Of a stretch of DNA of 48,771 nucleotides, positions 31,719 to 40,232 are shown piece by piece (the stretch's first letter is position 1; the number at the start of each line of letters is the position of its first letter). Below the pieces are notes generated by a model, which saw nothing but the letters and a program-made list of their open reading frames with translations, had not been told where the DNA came from and searched no databases. A program made the translations under genes and the position numbers. The stretch is from JAJZQH01 sp041658465 (GTDB lineage: Bacteria; UBA10199; 2-02-FULL-44-16; JAAZCA01): the NCBI GenBank assembly GCA_041658465.1, contig JBBAAC010000002.1, positions 1-48,771 of the forward strand, given 5' to 3'.

Positions 31719-33164
31719 ATGCAGAGTACCCAAATCAACAGCGACGTCGCCGTCTTTCTCCGCACTCTCCGTGAGGCGGGCGGCGAGGTGTACGAGGTCG
31801 GGGGCCCGGTACGCGACAGGCTCATGGGCCGTTCCGTAAAAGACCACGACCTGCTCTGCCGCCACCTCAGCATGAAGAGGATATCCGCCCTGCTCGCCCG
31901 CTGCGGCAAGGTCGCGGCGGTCGGCAAATCGTTCGGCGTCATCAAGTTCACACCGAATGCAGCGCCGCATCTCACGATCGACATCGCGCTGCCGCGCCGC
32001 GAGCGCTCGACCGGCACCGGGCATCGCGACTTTGATGTGGATTATGACCCTGAGATGCCGGTCGAAGAGGACCTGGGCCGCCGCGATTTCACGATCAACG
32101 CCATGGCGCTCTCCCTCGAAGACGGAAAGCTGATCGATCCGTTCGGAGGCAGGGCCGATCTCGATCGCCGCATTCTCAAGATGGTCTTCCCGAGGGCTTT
32201 TGAGGAAGACCCCCTTCGCCTCGTCCGCGCGGTACAGTTTGCCGCGCGATTCAACCTGAAGATCGAGCCTGAGACGTGGGAGGCCATGAAGGAATGCGCC
32301 CCGCTCATCGCCACGGTGTCTGCGGAGCGCATAGGCATCGAGCTGGCAAAGCTCATGACGGCCGAGAAGCCGTCGATCGGTTTTGATCTCATGCTCCGCA
32401 CCGGCATACTCGAGCACGTGCTGCCGGAGCTGGTCGCGGTCAAGGGTATAGAGCAGGACAAGCAGCCGGGCGACGACGTGCTCTTCCACACGATGAGGGC
32501 GCTCGACGCTGCCCGCGGCGACGAGGTCGTCGAGAACCGGGGCGACCTCAACCTCATGTTCGCGGTGCTCCTCCACGATATCGGGAAGGCCAGGACTGCT
32601 CGTTTCCATGCCCCGTCAAAGCGCGTGGTGTTCTTCGGCCATCAGCTCGTGTCGGCAAGGCTCACTCGCAAGATCATCGACAGGCTCAAGCTCTCGACGA
32701 TCGGCGTCTCAGCGGAGCGCGTCCTGCCGCTGATCGAGAACCACATGTTCGAGACAAAGTCGTCGTTTACCGACCGCGCGATCAGGCGCTTTGTGGCAAA
32801 GGTCGGCGTGGATCTCATATTCCCGCTCCTCGACCTGCGAATTGCTGACAACCGCGGAGGCAAGCACCCCCATGGAATCAAGGGCGTGCTGCGGCTCCGC
32901 TCGCGAATCAAGGAAGAGATAGCCAAGAAGCCGCCTTTCGGGCCGAAGGATCTGGCTATCAACGGCCATGACCTCATGGCGATCGGCATCCCCGAGGGGC
33001 CTGCCCTGGGCGCAATACTGGCAGAGCTCGTTGAACGGGTGCTGGACGAACCTCTGCAGAATACCAAGGAAGGACTCCTTGCGCTTGCACGCGAAATAGT
33101 GGAAAATCCCGCCTCAGTACAGCAGGCAATAGAGCGGCACCGCAAGTCGCGGGAGGGAGAATGA
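31719..33164 (+). CDS. cca: CCA tRNA nucleotidyltransferase with HD domain
   Basis: Adds or repairs the 3' CCA of tRNAs; both tRNAs in this window lack an encoded CCA. The 481-residue protein shows the class II nucleotidyltransferase head (VYEVGGPVRDRLMGRSVKDH, DIALPRRER, RRDFTINAMALSLEDG), the neck EEDPLRLVRAVQFAARF, and an HD domain (FAVLLHDIGKARTARFH) as in enzymes with added phosphohydrolase activity. Some relatives are poly(A) polymerases, so this alternative remains open. The ATG at 31719 opens the conserved region; its binding site is poor. The frame is open further upstream, through the preceding palindrome, without conservation. The stop overlaps the next gene by ATGA. Confidence 0.9.
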   Translation: MQSTQINSDVAVFLRTLREAGGEVYEVGGPVRDRLMGRSVKDHDLLCRHLSMKRISALLARCGKVAAVGKSFGVIKFTPNAAPHLTIDIALPRRERSTGTGHRDFDVDYDPEMPVEEDLGRRDFTINAMALSLEDGKLIDPFGGRADLDRRILKMVFPRAFEEDPLRLVRAVQFAARFNLKIEPETWEAMKECAPLIATVSAERIGIELAKLMTAEKPSIGFDLMLRTGILEHVLPELVAVKGIEQDKQPGDDVLFHTMRALDAARGDEVVENRGDLNLMFAVLLHDIGKARTARFHAPSKRVVFFGHQLVSARLTRKIIDRLKLSTIGVSAERVLPLIENHMFETKSSFTDRAIRRFVAKVGVDLIFPLLDLRIADNRGGKHPHGIKGVLRLRSRIKEEIAKKPPFGPKDLAINGHDLMAIGIPEGPALGAILAELVERVLDEPLQNTKEGLLALAREIVENPASVQQAIERHRKSREGE

Positions 33165-33625
33165 CAAAAAAATCTAACCCGGAGAAGGCGGCCAAGCACG
33201 AGAGCATGGGCGATGAGCTCATGGGCAAGGGAAAGCCCAAGAAGGCCCTGGCTCAATATCGCAAGGCGCTCGAGTGCCACCCCGACCGCGCGGGCATATT
33301 CGATAAACTCATAAAGGCGAAGGACGAGATCGGCGGCGACTGGAAGATGGACGACTTCGCCGAATCCGTCTCATGGACCATGGGCAAGCAGGAGCAGGAG
33401 AACCCGCCGATCAAGCAGGTCCACGCGATGCTGTCGCCCGAGTGGAAGCAGGCCACGGAGCTGGCGCTCAAGATCCTGTCAGAGCCGGCAGGCGCGGAAT
33501 CAGGGGATGAAATCGAGAAGCTCGTCGGCATGGGCGATGTCTCGACGCGCGCCCTTATCGCAATTTTGCTGAGCCTGAAGGCGGGTCCGGAACAAAAATC
33601 TGATGAGACAGTAAGCGCGAAATAA
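33161..33625 (+). CDS. Small TPR-like protein of unknown function
   Basis: A 154-residue soluble protein. Residues about 11-45 form one tetratricopeptide-like unit (MGDELMGKGKPKKALAQYRK, then ALECHPDRAGIFDKLIKAKD); the rest is helical and charged without a recognised domain. Its ATG overlaps the cca stop by four bases, so it is translationally coupled to cca, and coaE follows 11 bases later. The tight coupling suggests a role as a partner protein, but nothing in the sequence says of what. Confidence 0.75.
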   Translation: MTKKSNPEKAAKHESMGDELMGKGKPKKALAQYRKALECHPDRAGIFDKLIKAKDEIGGDWKMDDFAESVSWTMGKQEQENPPIKQVHAMLSPEWKQATELALKILSEPAGAESGDEIEKLVGMGDVSTRALIAILLSLKAGPEQKSDETVSAK

Positions 33626-33636
33626 GAGGGGTATTA

Positions 33637-34260
33637 ATGAAAAATCACACAAAGGTCATCGGGTTGACCGGTAACATAGGCACCGGCAAGTCGACCGTCG
33701 CCTGGATGATGGGCGAGCTGGGGGTGCCAGTGCTGGACGCCGACGAGATCGCGCACGAGGTCATCGCGCCGCACAGCGCGGCCTGGAAAGCGATCTTCGA
33801 ACGCTATGGCAGGACGGTGATGCGCGACGACAACGTCATCGATCGCGCAGCCCTCGCACGGATCGTCTTTCAGGACCCGATCGAGCGCAAGTTCCTCGAG
33901 TCCGTGATACATCCGCACGTGAAGGAGGCGATCGAGCACCGTGTGGCAGATTACGCGCGCAAGGGGCATCAGTTCGTCCTCGTCGAGGTCCCCCTCCTCT
34001 TCGAGGCGCGGTGGGAAGATGAGTTCGATGCCGTGATAGTGGTCCGCAGCAACGAGGAGCAGGAGATCGAGCGCTGCAAGGAGAAGTTCGGCATGACCCG
34101 CGAGGAGACGATGCTGAGGCTGGGGGCGCAGTATCCGCTCGCGCGCAAGGTCGCGGCAGCGGACGCCGTGATCGACAACGACGGCACGATCGAGGAGACG
34201 CGGGTGCAGGTCAACCGGCTGCATCAGGAGATGGTCAAAGGAAATTTTCCGAAGAAATAA
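33637..34260 (+). CDS. coaE: Dephospho-CoA kinase
   Basis: Last step of coenzyme A synthesis, phosphorylating the 3'-hydroxyl of dephospho-CoA. It has 207 residues, a P-loop GLTGNIGTGKSTVAW (about residues 9-23), LDADEIAHEV, the CoA-site region RKFLESVIHPHVKEAI, the lid around VLVEVPLLFEARWEDEFD and QIERCKEKF-like helix. GAGGGG lies about six bases before the ATG. It is the last gene before a lipoprotein series, probably the end of the cca-TPR-coaE transcript. Confidence 0.95.
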   Translation: MKNHTKVIGLTGNIGTGKSTVAWMMGELGVPVLDADEIAHEVIAPHSAAWKAIFERYGRTVMRDDNVIDRAALARIVFQDPIERKFLESVIHPHVKEAIEHRVADYARKGHQFVLVEVPLLFEARWEDEFDAVIVVRSNEEQEIERCKEKFGMTREETMLRLGAQYPLARKVAAADAVIDNDGTIEETRVQVNRLHQEMVKGNFPKK

Positions 34261-34262
34261 AT

Positions 34263-34291
34263 TGGTGCGTTCGTGCGTTCGTGCGCTCGTA
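34263..34291. repeat. GTTCGTGCG-type short array after coaE
   Basis: TGGTGCGTTCGTGCGTTCGT is followed by GCGCTCGT and then directly by the AAAGGAGGG site of the next gene. It is one arm only of the family seen at 29283-29389, with no inverted partner nearby. Confidence 0.7.
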
Positions 34292-34305
34292 AAGGAGGGT
34301 GCCTT

Positions 34306-34701
34306 ATGAAAAGGATCGGAATTGCAGCGATGCTGGTTGCAGCGCTTTGCATCTCGGCCTGCGTCCAAAAGGCTCCCGTCACGGCCAACGAACGGGAGCT
34401 GACAGTAGGCTTGGTCCAGAGGGATATAAAGGTCGGGATGTCGCAGGCAGATGTCGCAGAGGCCCTGGGCTCTCCCAACATCGTGACAAAAGACGCCAAC
34501 GAGAAGGAGACCTGGATCTATGACAAGATCGCCTCTGAGGCGTCCTACTCGCAGAGCGGCGGCTACTGGACCCTCATACTCGTGGGCGGCAGCTGGGGAT
34601 CAGGGCGGTCGCAATCAACGCAGAAGACGCTGACCGTGATAATCAAGTTCGACAAGAGAAGCCGCGTTGAGACGGTCTCGTATCACGCGACGAAATTCTG
34701 A
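34306..34701 (+). CDS. BamE/SmpA-like lipoprotein
   Basis: A 131-residue predicted lipoprotein. The signal peptide MKRIGIAAMLVAALCISAC ends in a lipobox with the acylated cysteine at about residue 19. The mature part has the SmpA/OmlA pattern (IKVGMSQADVAEALGSPNIV, then EKETWIYDKI), as in BamE of the outer-membrane assembly machine, followed by beta-strands. BamE proper is short and similar in size, but a generic family member with another role is equally possible. A strong AAAGGAGGG precedes the ATG at 34306. Confidence 0.8.
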   Translation: MKRIGIAAMLVAALCISACVQKAPVTANERELTVGLVQRDIKVGMSQADVAEALGSPNIVTKDANEKETWIYDKIASEASYSQSGGYWTLILVGGSWGSGRSQSTQKTLTVIIKFDKRSRVETVSYHATKF

Positions 34702-34710
34702 ACACATTTC

Positions 34711-34792
34711 TCCCCCTTTGTAAGGGGAGGATAGGAGGGGTAGATCTCGCCTGATCTACCTCCCCTACCCCTCCTTACAAAGGAGGGGTTTT
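34711..34792. repeat. CT-rich long hairpin between two lipoprotein genes
   Basis: The arm from about 34711 (CCCCCTTTGTAAGGGGAGG, then ATAGGAGGGGTAGATC) is mirrored by GATCTACCTCCCCTACCCC and CTCCTTACAAAGGAGGGG up to 34788, around a six-base centre. The stem is over 35 base pairs with a few mismatches. TTTTAT follows on the plus strand, so it may also act as a terminator. It belongs to the same family as 20601-20660 and 24615-24635. Confidence 0.85.
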
Positions 34793-34806
34793 ATCGGAAA
34801 CTAACT

Positions 34807-35310
34807 ATGAAACGAAACCTTCTTCTGTTGTCTCTTTTCTTCATCGTCTCCGGCTGCGTCTGGGGCACGGCGAGCCCGCCAAAGACGCAGCTCGAGATCC
34901 GCGAGTTCCAGACGCGGGATTTCGACACAAAGGATGCAAAACTCGTCATCAAGGCGCTGCTCAATACGCTGCAGGATGACGGGTATACGATCAAGAACGC
35001 GGACGCGAACCTGGGATTCCTCTCAGCCACCAAAGAAATCGATCTTGGCGGAAGCCCCGGCTACATCTGGACGTGGGGAAACAACAACCCCAAGGAGGAG
35101 GCGCGCTGGCGCAAGCTCAAGGTGATCGACGCCACTGCAAACGTCACGGAGTTCGGCAACAAGACGCGCGTGCGCGTCTCATTCCAGGAGAAGATCCTCG
35201 ATAATCTGGGCGCTGTGATGGAGGCGCATCAGATCGACGACGCGAAGTTCTACCAGGACTTCTTCGTAAAGGTGGACAAGGGGATCTTCCTGCAGAAGGA
35301 AAAGCTGTGA
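34807..35310 (+). CDS. Lipoprotein of unknown function
   Basis: A 167-residue predicted lipoprotein. The signal peptide MKRNLLLLSLFFIVSGC ends in the lipobox VSGC, with the acylated cysteine at residue 17. The mature part has a patterned alpha/beta segment (EFQTRDFDTKDAKLVIKALL, LQDDGYTIKNADANLGFL, SATKEID) that I have seen in uncharacterised exported proteins but cannot name; the last third is strand-rich with charged ends. The binding site (GGAAA) is weak. Likely an outer-membrane or periplasm-facing lipoprotein. Confidence 0.8.
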   Translation: MKRNLLLLSLFFIVSGCVWGTASPPKTQLEIREFQTRDFDTKDAKLVIKALLNTLQDDGYTIKNADANLGFLSATKEIDLGGSPGYIWTWGNNNPKEEARWRKLKVIDATANVTEFGNKTRVRVSFQEKILDNLGAVMEAHQIDDAKFYQDFFVKVDKGIFLQKEKL

Positions 35311-35365
35311 ACCCAGCACTATTTATTGAATCTCACTCAGGACAACAGACGAAAGGGGGTTGCAG

Positions 35366-35836
35366 ATGAAGCTCATGAAGGCGAATGCGCGCGCGCTGTA
35401 TGTAATTTGGTTTATGATTCCGGTCTTGCTTCTTTTTGTTTCCGGGTGCGGCGGCGGAGGAACAGAAACCGCGACCGTCGACGTCACCGGCTCATGGAAT
35501 GTAACAGAGACCATTACAGAGTCGTCGGGCATTTGCGCGGTCAACGTACCTGTAGGCACGGTATCCATATGGAGCGCCGATGCGGTCCAGAACGGCAATA
35601 ACGTCACAGTTACCATTACAGCCGGCGACAATGTCGGATCGACATTTACCGGCACCATTTCGGGCAATCAGGTGGACTGGCACGGCACCTACTCCGGCGG
35701 TGGAGGCACTGTCACCATCACCGGCACGGATGTCACCGCTACCAGTACGACATTTAGCGGATCTTCCAGCTGGGAATGGACCGACGGCAACGACTCCTGC
35801 TCGGGCCAAACAACCGTGACCGGCAATAAGGTATAA
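35366..35836 (+). CDS. Small Thr/Ser/Gly-rich lipoprotein
   Basis: A 156-residue predicted lipoprotein. After a charged start and a hydrophobic stretch (ALYVIWFMIPVLLLFVSGCG) the lipobox is VSGC followed by four glycines, a common linker. The mature part is a beta-strand-rich, Thr/Ser/Gly-rich domain (VTGSWNVTETITESSGIC, GTISGNQVDWHGTYSGGG) with two cysteines that could pair; it resembles small lipocalin-like or beta-sandwich secreted domains without a clear family. AAAGGGGG lies six to seven bases before the ATG at 35366. Confidence 0.75.
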   Translation: MKLMKANARALYVIWFMIPVLLLFVSGCGGGGTETATVDVTGSWNVTETITESSGICAVNVPVGTVSIWSADAVQNGNNVTVTITAGDNVGSTFTGTISGNQVDWHGTYSGGGGTVTITGTDVTATSTTFSGSSSWEWTDGNDSCSGQTTVTGNKV

Positions 35837-35853
35837 GTGCGACGAAGCGAGAA

Positions 35854-35881
35854 AAGGCCCTGCGGGCGACCGCAGGGCCTT
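35854..35881. terminator. Bidirectional terminator between the lipoprotein genes and pnp
   Basis: AAGGCCCTGCGG (35854-35865) and CCGCAGGGCCTT (35870-35881) make a perfect 12-base-pair stem with the tetraloop GCGA. Read on the minus strand it is followed by TTTTC, and on the plus strand by a looser T-rich stretch. It lies between convergent transcripts: the lipoprotein gene (plus) and pnp (minus). Confidence 0.88.
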
Positions 35882-35892
35882 ATGCTTTCATG

Positions 35893-35936
35893 GGATCCTT
35901 CGCTGCGCTCAGGATGACCGCTCGCTCCTCGCGGTC
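35893..35936. repeat. GGATCCTTCGCTGCGCTCAGG-type palindrome at the pnp stop
   Basis: The word at 35893-35917 repeats, in opposite order, the TCATCCTGAGCG/GAAGGATCC words seen at 31647-31707. It is followed by GACCGC-TCGCTCCTC-GCGGTC (about 35916-35936), whose far arm includes the pnp stop codon. Confidence 0.65.
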
Positions 35937-38043
35937 AGTTCTCTTCGATCTCCCCTTCGTGCCCGAACGCATCCTTGCGCGAGAGCCTGATCTTTCCGCT
36001 CTCGGGGTCGATCTCCAGGACCTTCACCACAACCTCATCGCCCATCTTGAGCACGTCCGAGACCTGCTTGATCCGGTGCTCCTCGATCTGCGAGATGTGC
36101 AGGAGCCCGTCGACCTTCGGGAAGATCTCGACGAACGCGCCGAAGTCCGCGATGCGAACGACCTTGCCCTTGTAGTACTTGCCTACGTCGGGTGTGGCGG
36201 TGCAGCGCTTCACGAGCTTGATCGCCTTGTCGCCCGAGGCCTGGTCCACTGCGCCGATGACCACAGTTCCGTCGTCGTTGATGTCGATCGATGCACCCGT
36301 CTCCTCGATTATCTTGCGCACGTTCTTGCCGCCGGGGCCGATGAGATCGCCGATCCGATCGACCGGGATCTTGATGACCGTGAGCTTGGGCGCGTATGGC
36401 GAAAGCTCCTTACGCGGCTTCGCAATAGTGGCATCCATGTGATCCAGGATCGAAATCCTGGCGTCGCGCGCCTGGCGCAGGGCTTTTCCCAGGATCTCGC
36501 GGGTGATGCCGCTGATCTTGATGTCCATCTGGAGCGCTGTGACTCCTTCGCGCGTGCCGCAGACCTTGAAGTCCATGTCGCCCAGGTGATCTTCGTCGCC
36601 CAGGATGTCGGTGAGGACCGCGGTCTGGCTGTCTTCCTTTATGAGCCCCATCGCCACGCCCGCGACCGGGGCCTTGATGGGAACGCCCGCATCCATAAGC
36701 GCCAGCGTGGAGCCGCATACCGTTGCCATGGACGAGCTGCCGTTGGACTCGAGGATCTCCGAGACCACTCGCACCGTGTACGGGAACTCCTCCTCGGAGG
36801 GAAGCACGCGGCGGACGGCACGCTCGGCCAGTGCGCCGTGGCCGATATCGCGGCGGCTGGGTCCCCGCAGGAACTTGACCTCGCCCACCGAGAACGGCGG
36901 GAAGTTGTAGTGCAGCATGAACTTCTCGTAGTACTCCGCGGTGATGTTCTCGATCAGCTGCTGGTCTTCCTTTGTGCCGAGCGTCACCGTGGCGAGAGCC
37001 TGCGTCTCGCCGCGCGTGAATAGCGCGGAGCCATGCGCGCGCGGTAAGAGCGACACCTCGCACGTGATCGGCCTCACCTCCGTGAGCCCGCGGCCGTCGA
37101 TGCGCTTCCCCTTGTCGAGGATCATCTTGCGGACGAACTCCTTCTTGATCTCGGAGAAGGCCTCCTTCACCTGCCCCGCAAGATTTGTCTCGTCATCCTC
37201 CGGCACGAGCTTCTCGAGGAGTTCGCTCTTCAGCACATCGAGCGCCGCGTAGCGTTCCATCTTCGTGGGGATCGTGACGGCTGCCGCGAGTTTATTCCCA
37301 AGCGCGTCTCGCACCTTGGCACTGATCTCGCTCGTGTCCGGAGGCGTCACCTCTTTCCACTTCTGCTTGCCTGCCAGCTTCTGAAGTTCGAGCTGCGCCT
37401 CGATAACGGGCTGCATCTGCTCGTGGGCGTACATGAGCGCCTCGATCAGCTCCTCCTCGGAGACCATCTTAGCGCCGCCCTCGACCATCACGATTGCGTC
37501 GCGGCTGCCTGCCACGATCAGGTCCAGGTCGGATATCTCGCGATCCGCATCTGCGGGGTTGCAGCAGAACTTGCCGTTCACCCTGCCCACGCGGACGCAC
37601 GCGATAGGACCCTTGAAGGGGTACGGCGAGATCGTGAGTGCCGCCGACGCGCCGATCACGCCCAGGATATCCGGATCGTGATCCAAATCCGCGGAGAGCA
37701 CCGTCGCGATCACCTGCGTCTCGTTCGCATAGCCCTTCGGGAAGAGCGGGCGGATCGGCCTGTCGACCAGCCGGCTCACCAGCGTCTCGCGCGTTGTGGG
37801 TCTCCCCTCGCGCTTGAAGAAGCCGCCCGGGATCTTGCCCGCGGCAAACGTCTTCTCGACGTAATCGACTGTGAGCGGCGTGAAGTCACGGCCCTCCACA
37901 GCTTCCTGCTTGGCCTGTGCCGTCACCAGCACCACCGAATCTCCGTAGCGGACTACGATAGACCCGCCGGCCTGTTTGGCGATCCGCCCCGTCTCTAGCA
38001 CGAGCGTGCGGCCGCCAAACTTTATTTCGACTTTCTTCGGCAT
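35935..38043 (-). CDS. pnp: Polynucleotide phosphorylase
   Basis: Phosphorolytic 3'-5' exoribonuclease of the RNA degradosome, 702 codons. Two RNase PH domains (the first from VEIKFGGRTLVLETGRIAKQ; the second with IDGRGLTEVRPITCEVSLLP and RDIGHGALAERA, active-site SMATVCGSTLALMDAGV), a helical linker, then KH (IGPGGKNVRKIIEETGASID) and S1 (YYKGKVVRIADFGAFVEIFP) RNA-binding domains. The ATG at 38043 has a GGAG seven bases upstream; upstream codons are unconserved. The gene follows rpsO, with a strong hairpin in the gap. Confidence 0.97.
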   Translation of the reverse strand: MPKKVEIKFGGRTLVLETGRIAKQAGGSIVVRYGDSVVLVTAQAKQEAVEGRDFTPLTVDYVEKTFAAGKIPGGFFKREGRPTTRETLVSRLVDRPIRPLFPKGYANETQVIATVLSADLDHDPDILGVIGASAALTISPYPFKGPIACVRVGRVNGKFCCNPADADREISDLDLIVAGSRDAIVMVEGGAKMVSEEELIEALMYAHEQMQPVIEAQLELQKLAGKQKWKEVTPPDTSEISAKVRDALGNKLAAAVTIPTKMERYAALDVLKSELLEKLVPEDDETNLAGQVKEAFSEIKKEFVRKMILDKGKRIDGRGLTEVRPITCEVSLLPRAHGSALFTRGETQALATVTLGTKEDQQLIENITAEYYEKFMLHYNFPPFSVGEVKFLRGPSRRDIGHGALAERAVRRVLPSEEEFPYTVRVVSEILESNGSSSMATVCGSTLALMDAGVPIKAPVAGVAMGLIKEDSQTAVLTDILGDEDHLGDMDFKVCGTREGVTALQMDIKISGITREILGKALRQARDARISILDHMDATIAKPRKELSPYAPKLTVIKIPVDRIGDLIGPGGKNVRKIIEETGASIDINDDGTVVIGAVDQASGDKAIKLVKRCTATPDVGKYYKGKVVRIADFGAFVEIFPKVDGLLHISQIEEHRIKQVSDVLKMGDEVVVKVLEIDPESGKIRLSRKDAFGHEGEIEEN

Positions 38044-38182
38044 AAACAACTCCATTCTTTTTTCAGGCGCGATGGTCTCCCGGCAGCGCGCAAAATAGCG
38101 CGCCACAGGCGCTGCTCCGCCTTATGATTTCAATTGTGAGGAAATGACCTGCGGATTGAAACTGATTGCGGAGAGGAATTCT

Positions 38183-38236
38183 CTGATAACTTACACGAAC
38201 GCTCGCCTTCGGCGAGCGTTCGTGAAAAATTATCAG
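38183..38236 (-). promoter_or_regulatory. Long hairpin in the rpsO-pnp gap, possible RNase III site
   Basis: CACGAACGCTCGCC (38194-38207) pairs perfectly with GGCGAGCGTTCGTG (38211-38224) around a three-base loop; outside an internal loop CTGATAA (38183-38189) pairs with TTATCAG (38230-38236). On the minus strand, the sense of rpsO and pnp, no T-run follows, so it is not a standard terminator. In E. coli a hairpin here is cut by RNase III and sets pnp autoregulation; the same role is inferred. Confidence 0.6.
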
Positions 38237-38263
38237 GTCACTCTCCCCAGCCCAAGCCGCGGG

Positions 38264-38533
38264 CTATTTCCTGATGCCCAACTCCCCGATGAGGCTCTTG
38301 TACCGATCCTCATTGTGCTTCTTGAGGTAGTTGAGCAGCTTCCGCCTGCGGCCGACCATCCTGAGCAGGCCGCGGCGGCTTGCGTGATCTTTTACGTGGG
38401 ACCCAAAGTGCTGCGTGAGCTGGTTGATACGCTCGGACAGCAGAGCGATCTGGACCTCTGCAGACCCCGTGTCGCCTTCGTGGGTTGAGAACTTCTGAAT
38501 GACCTCGGTCTTCCTTGTCTGTTCCAGTGCCAT
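38264..38533 (-). CDS. rpsO: 30S ribosomal protein S15
   Basis: An 89-residue primary 16S rRNA-binding protein of the central domain. Hallmarks are HEGDTGSAEVQIALLSERIN, LTQHFGSHVKDHASRRGLL and MVGRRRKLLNYLKK. I start at the ATG at 38533 (MALEQTRKTEVI), which fits the family; an upstream GTG would add seven unusual residues. No clear ribosome binding site precedes it. It sits between truB and pnp as in most bacteria. Confidence 0.96.
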   Translation of the reverse strand: MALEQTRKTEVIQKFSTHEGDTGSAEVQIALLSERINQLTQHFGSHVKDHASRRGLLRMVGRRRKLLNYLKKHNEDRYKSLIGELGIRK

Positions 38534-38581
38534 AGTGGGGAGCGCTGCTAACACATGAATTTCTCACTGTAAAGAAAATTC

Positions 38582-39259
38582 TCACAGGGGGATAAGATGA
38601 TCCGTCCATATTGCCGGGTTCGCCCTGAGTGTCTCCAAAGGCACCGCTTCATCTATTATATAGGGGCCGCTTTTGAGCCTTCTTATCCCCCTGGCATGAC
38701 CGCCCGGACCGAGGGCCTCCCCCAGGTCACGGCAAAGACTGCGCACGTAAGTGCCGGTGCGACAGCTCATGCGCATCCTGACCTCGGGCCACGATACCCC
38801 GATGATCTCCAGGGAATCGATGGTCACGGGCCCCGGCGAAAGTTCCACTTTCTGCCCCTTCCTTGCCATATCGCAGGCGCGCATCCCGCACTTCTTCTTT
38901 GCCGAGAAGAGCGGAGGTCGCTGCATAATACGACCGGTGAAACGCGACAGGAGCGCACTCAGCCCCTCCAGCAGGTGAGGCGCAGCATGCTGCTCGGAGA
39001 TAACCCCGCCCGTCTCGTCGTCGCTGTCGGTAGAAATTCCCAGATATAGAGTGAACTCGTAGACCTTCTCGTCGCTGGCAAGTCTTTGCGCATGCTTGGT
39101 GGCACCATTGATCACCAGCGGCAGCACCCCGCTGGCAGCAGGATCGAGGGTGCCCAGATGCCCGACCTTGCTTGCATGTATTAAGCGCCTCACCAGCGCG
39201 ACCGCGCTGTGGGAACTCGGGCCAACGGGTTTGTCGATGACAAGGACGCCATCCTTCAT
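38582..39259 (-). CDS. truB: tRNA pseudouridine-55 synthase, short form
   Basis: Makes pseudouridine 55 in the T loop of tRNAs. The catalytic aspartate lies in VGHLGTLDPAASGVLPL (about residues 33-49); KVYEFTLYLGISTDSDD, RPPLFSAKK and CRTGTYVRSLCRDLGEALG follow. At 225 residues it ends soon after RRLKSGPY, so the C-terminal PUA-type extension of longer TruB proteins is missing. The start MKDGVLVIDKPVGPSSH is standard. Seven bases separate it from nrnA. Confidence 0.93.
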   Translation of the reverse strand: MKDGVLVIDKPVGPSSHSAVALVRRLIHASKVGHLGTLDPAASGVLPLVINGATKHAQRLASDEKVYEFTLYLGISTDSDDETGGVISEQHAAPHLLEGLSALLSRFTGRIMQRPPLFSAKKKCGMRACDMARKGQKVELSPGPVTIDSLEIIGVSWPEVRMRMSCRTGTYVRSLCRDLGEALGPGGHARGIRRLKSGPYIIDEAVPLETLRANPAIWTDHLIPL

Positions 39260-39266
39260 TGGAGTC

Positions 39267-40232
39267 TCAGCCCTTGAGCGCGTGCTCGACCGCCGTTTTG
39301 ATCCTTAGTTTCGCCTCTGCCATGGTTGCCCGCATACGGACGCCGGAGGCCCTGGCATGTCCCCCGCCACCCATCGAGCGCGCCAGCGCCGAGACATCTA
39401 CGATGTCCTTGGATCTGAGGCTCACCTTGATCGCGCCGTCCCCGAGGTCGCGAAACAGGGCGGCCACCTCCACGTCCTGGATCGATCTGGGAAACGTAGC
39501 GAACTCGTCGGAGACCTCCATCGTGGCGCCCGTGGCTGCGAGCATATCCTGGGAGACCTCCATGGTGGCGTACCGGCCGCCCAGATCGATCTCCAATGTA
39601 GAGAGCGAGCGCGCCAGGAGCTTCATGCGCGATGCGGGATACGACTCATCCATATGTTTCGCGACTTCCCACGGCTCGGCGCCGGCCTTTACGAGCTCTG
39701 CCGCGAGCTCGAAGACGTGCGCATTCGTGGAAGAATACTTGAAGAATCCTGTGTCCACTACGAGCGTCGTGTAGATGCACTGAGCTACGTCGGCGTCCGC
39801 CTCGAGCCCGGCCCGCTTCATGAGCCTCATCACCACTTCGCCGGCCGAGGCAGCAGTGGGGTCGAGCAGGAGCACTTCCGCCTCCGTCTTTTCGAGCATG
39901 TGATGATCTATGCATGCGATCGTGCCGAGCTTCTTGTGCGCCGCGAATTCGTCCGACACGCGCAAGCTCTGCGCGCAGTCGACCATGATCGTCATATCGA
40001 ATTCCTGATCCTGATCGAGCCGGCTGACCACGCGGTCGGCACCCGGAAGGAATCGTAGATTCGCAGGCACGCCGTCGCGGTTGTAGAGGACGACATCCTT
40101 ACCCATCTTCGAGAGGACGTTACCCAGCGCCAGCGTAGAGCCTATGCCATCGCCGTCGGGGCTGTAATGCGAAGCGACCAGAAAACGCCCGGCGCCCTTC
40201 AGCCGATCGATGATGCCGGCATAGTCATTCAT
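39267..40232 (-). CDS. nrnA: DHH-family phosphoesterase, NrnA-like nanoRNase
   Basis: A 321-residue DHH/DHHA1 phosphoesterase expected to degrade 2-5 nt RNAs and possibly pAp. Metal motifs: SHYSPDGDGIGS, MVDCAQSLR, DHH in IACIDHHML, VVDTGFFKYSS; the C-terminal DHHA1 domain has GGGGHARASG. It overlaps rbfA by eight bases and precedes truB, the usual position of NrnA-type genes in the nusA-infB operon. Whether pAp is a substrate cannot be read from sequence. Confidence 0.92.
   Translation of the reverse strand: MNDYAGIIDRLKGAGRFLVASHYSPDGDGIGSTLALGNVLSKMGKDVVLYNRDGVPANLRFLPGADRVVSRLDQDQEFDMTIMVDCAQSLRVSDEFAAHKKLGTIACIDHHMLEKTEAEVLLLDPTAASAGEVVMRLMKRAGLEADADVAQCIYTTLVVDTGFFKYSSTNAHVFELAAELVKAGAEPWEVAKHMDESYPASRMKLLARSLSTLEIDLGGRYATMEVSQDMLAATGATMEVSDEFATFPRSIQDVEVAALFRDLGDGAIKVSLRSKDIVDVSALARSMGGGGHARASGVRMRATMAEAKLRIKTAVEHALKG

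Noticed and set aside
35890..37998. Plus-strand open frames opposite pnp
   Set aside because: Shadow of pnp, which has all expected domains on the minus strand. No binding sites or motifs on the plus strand.
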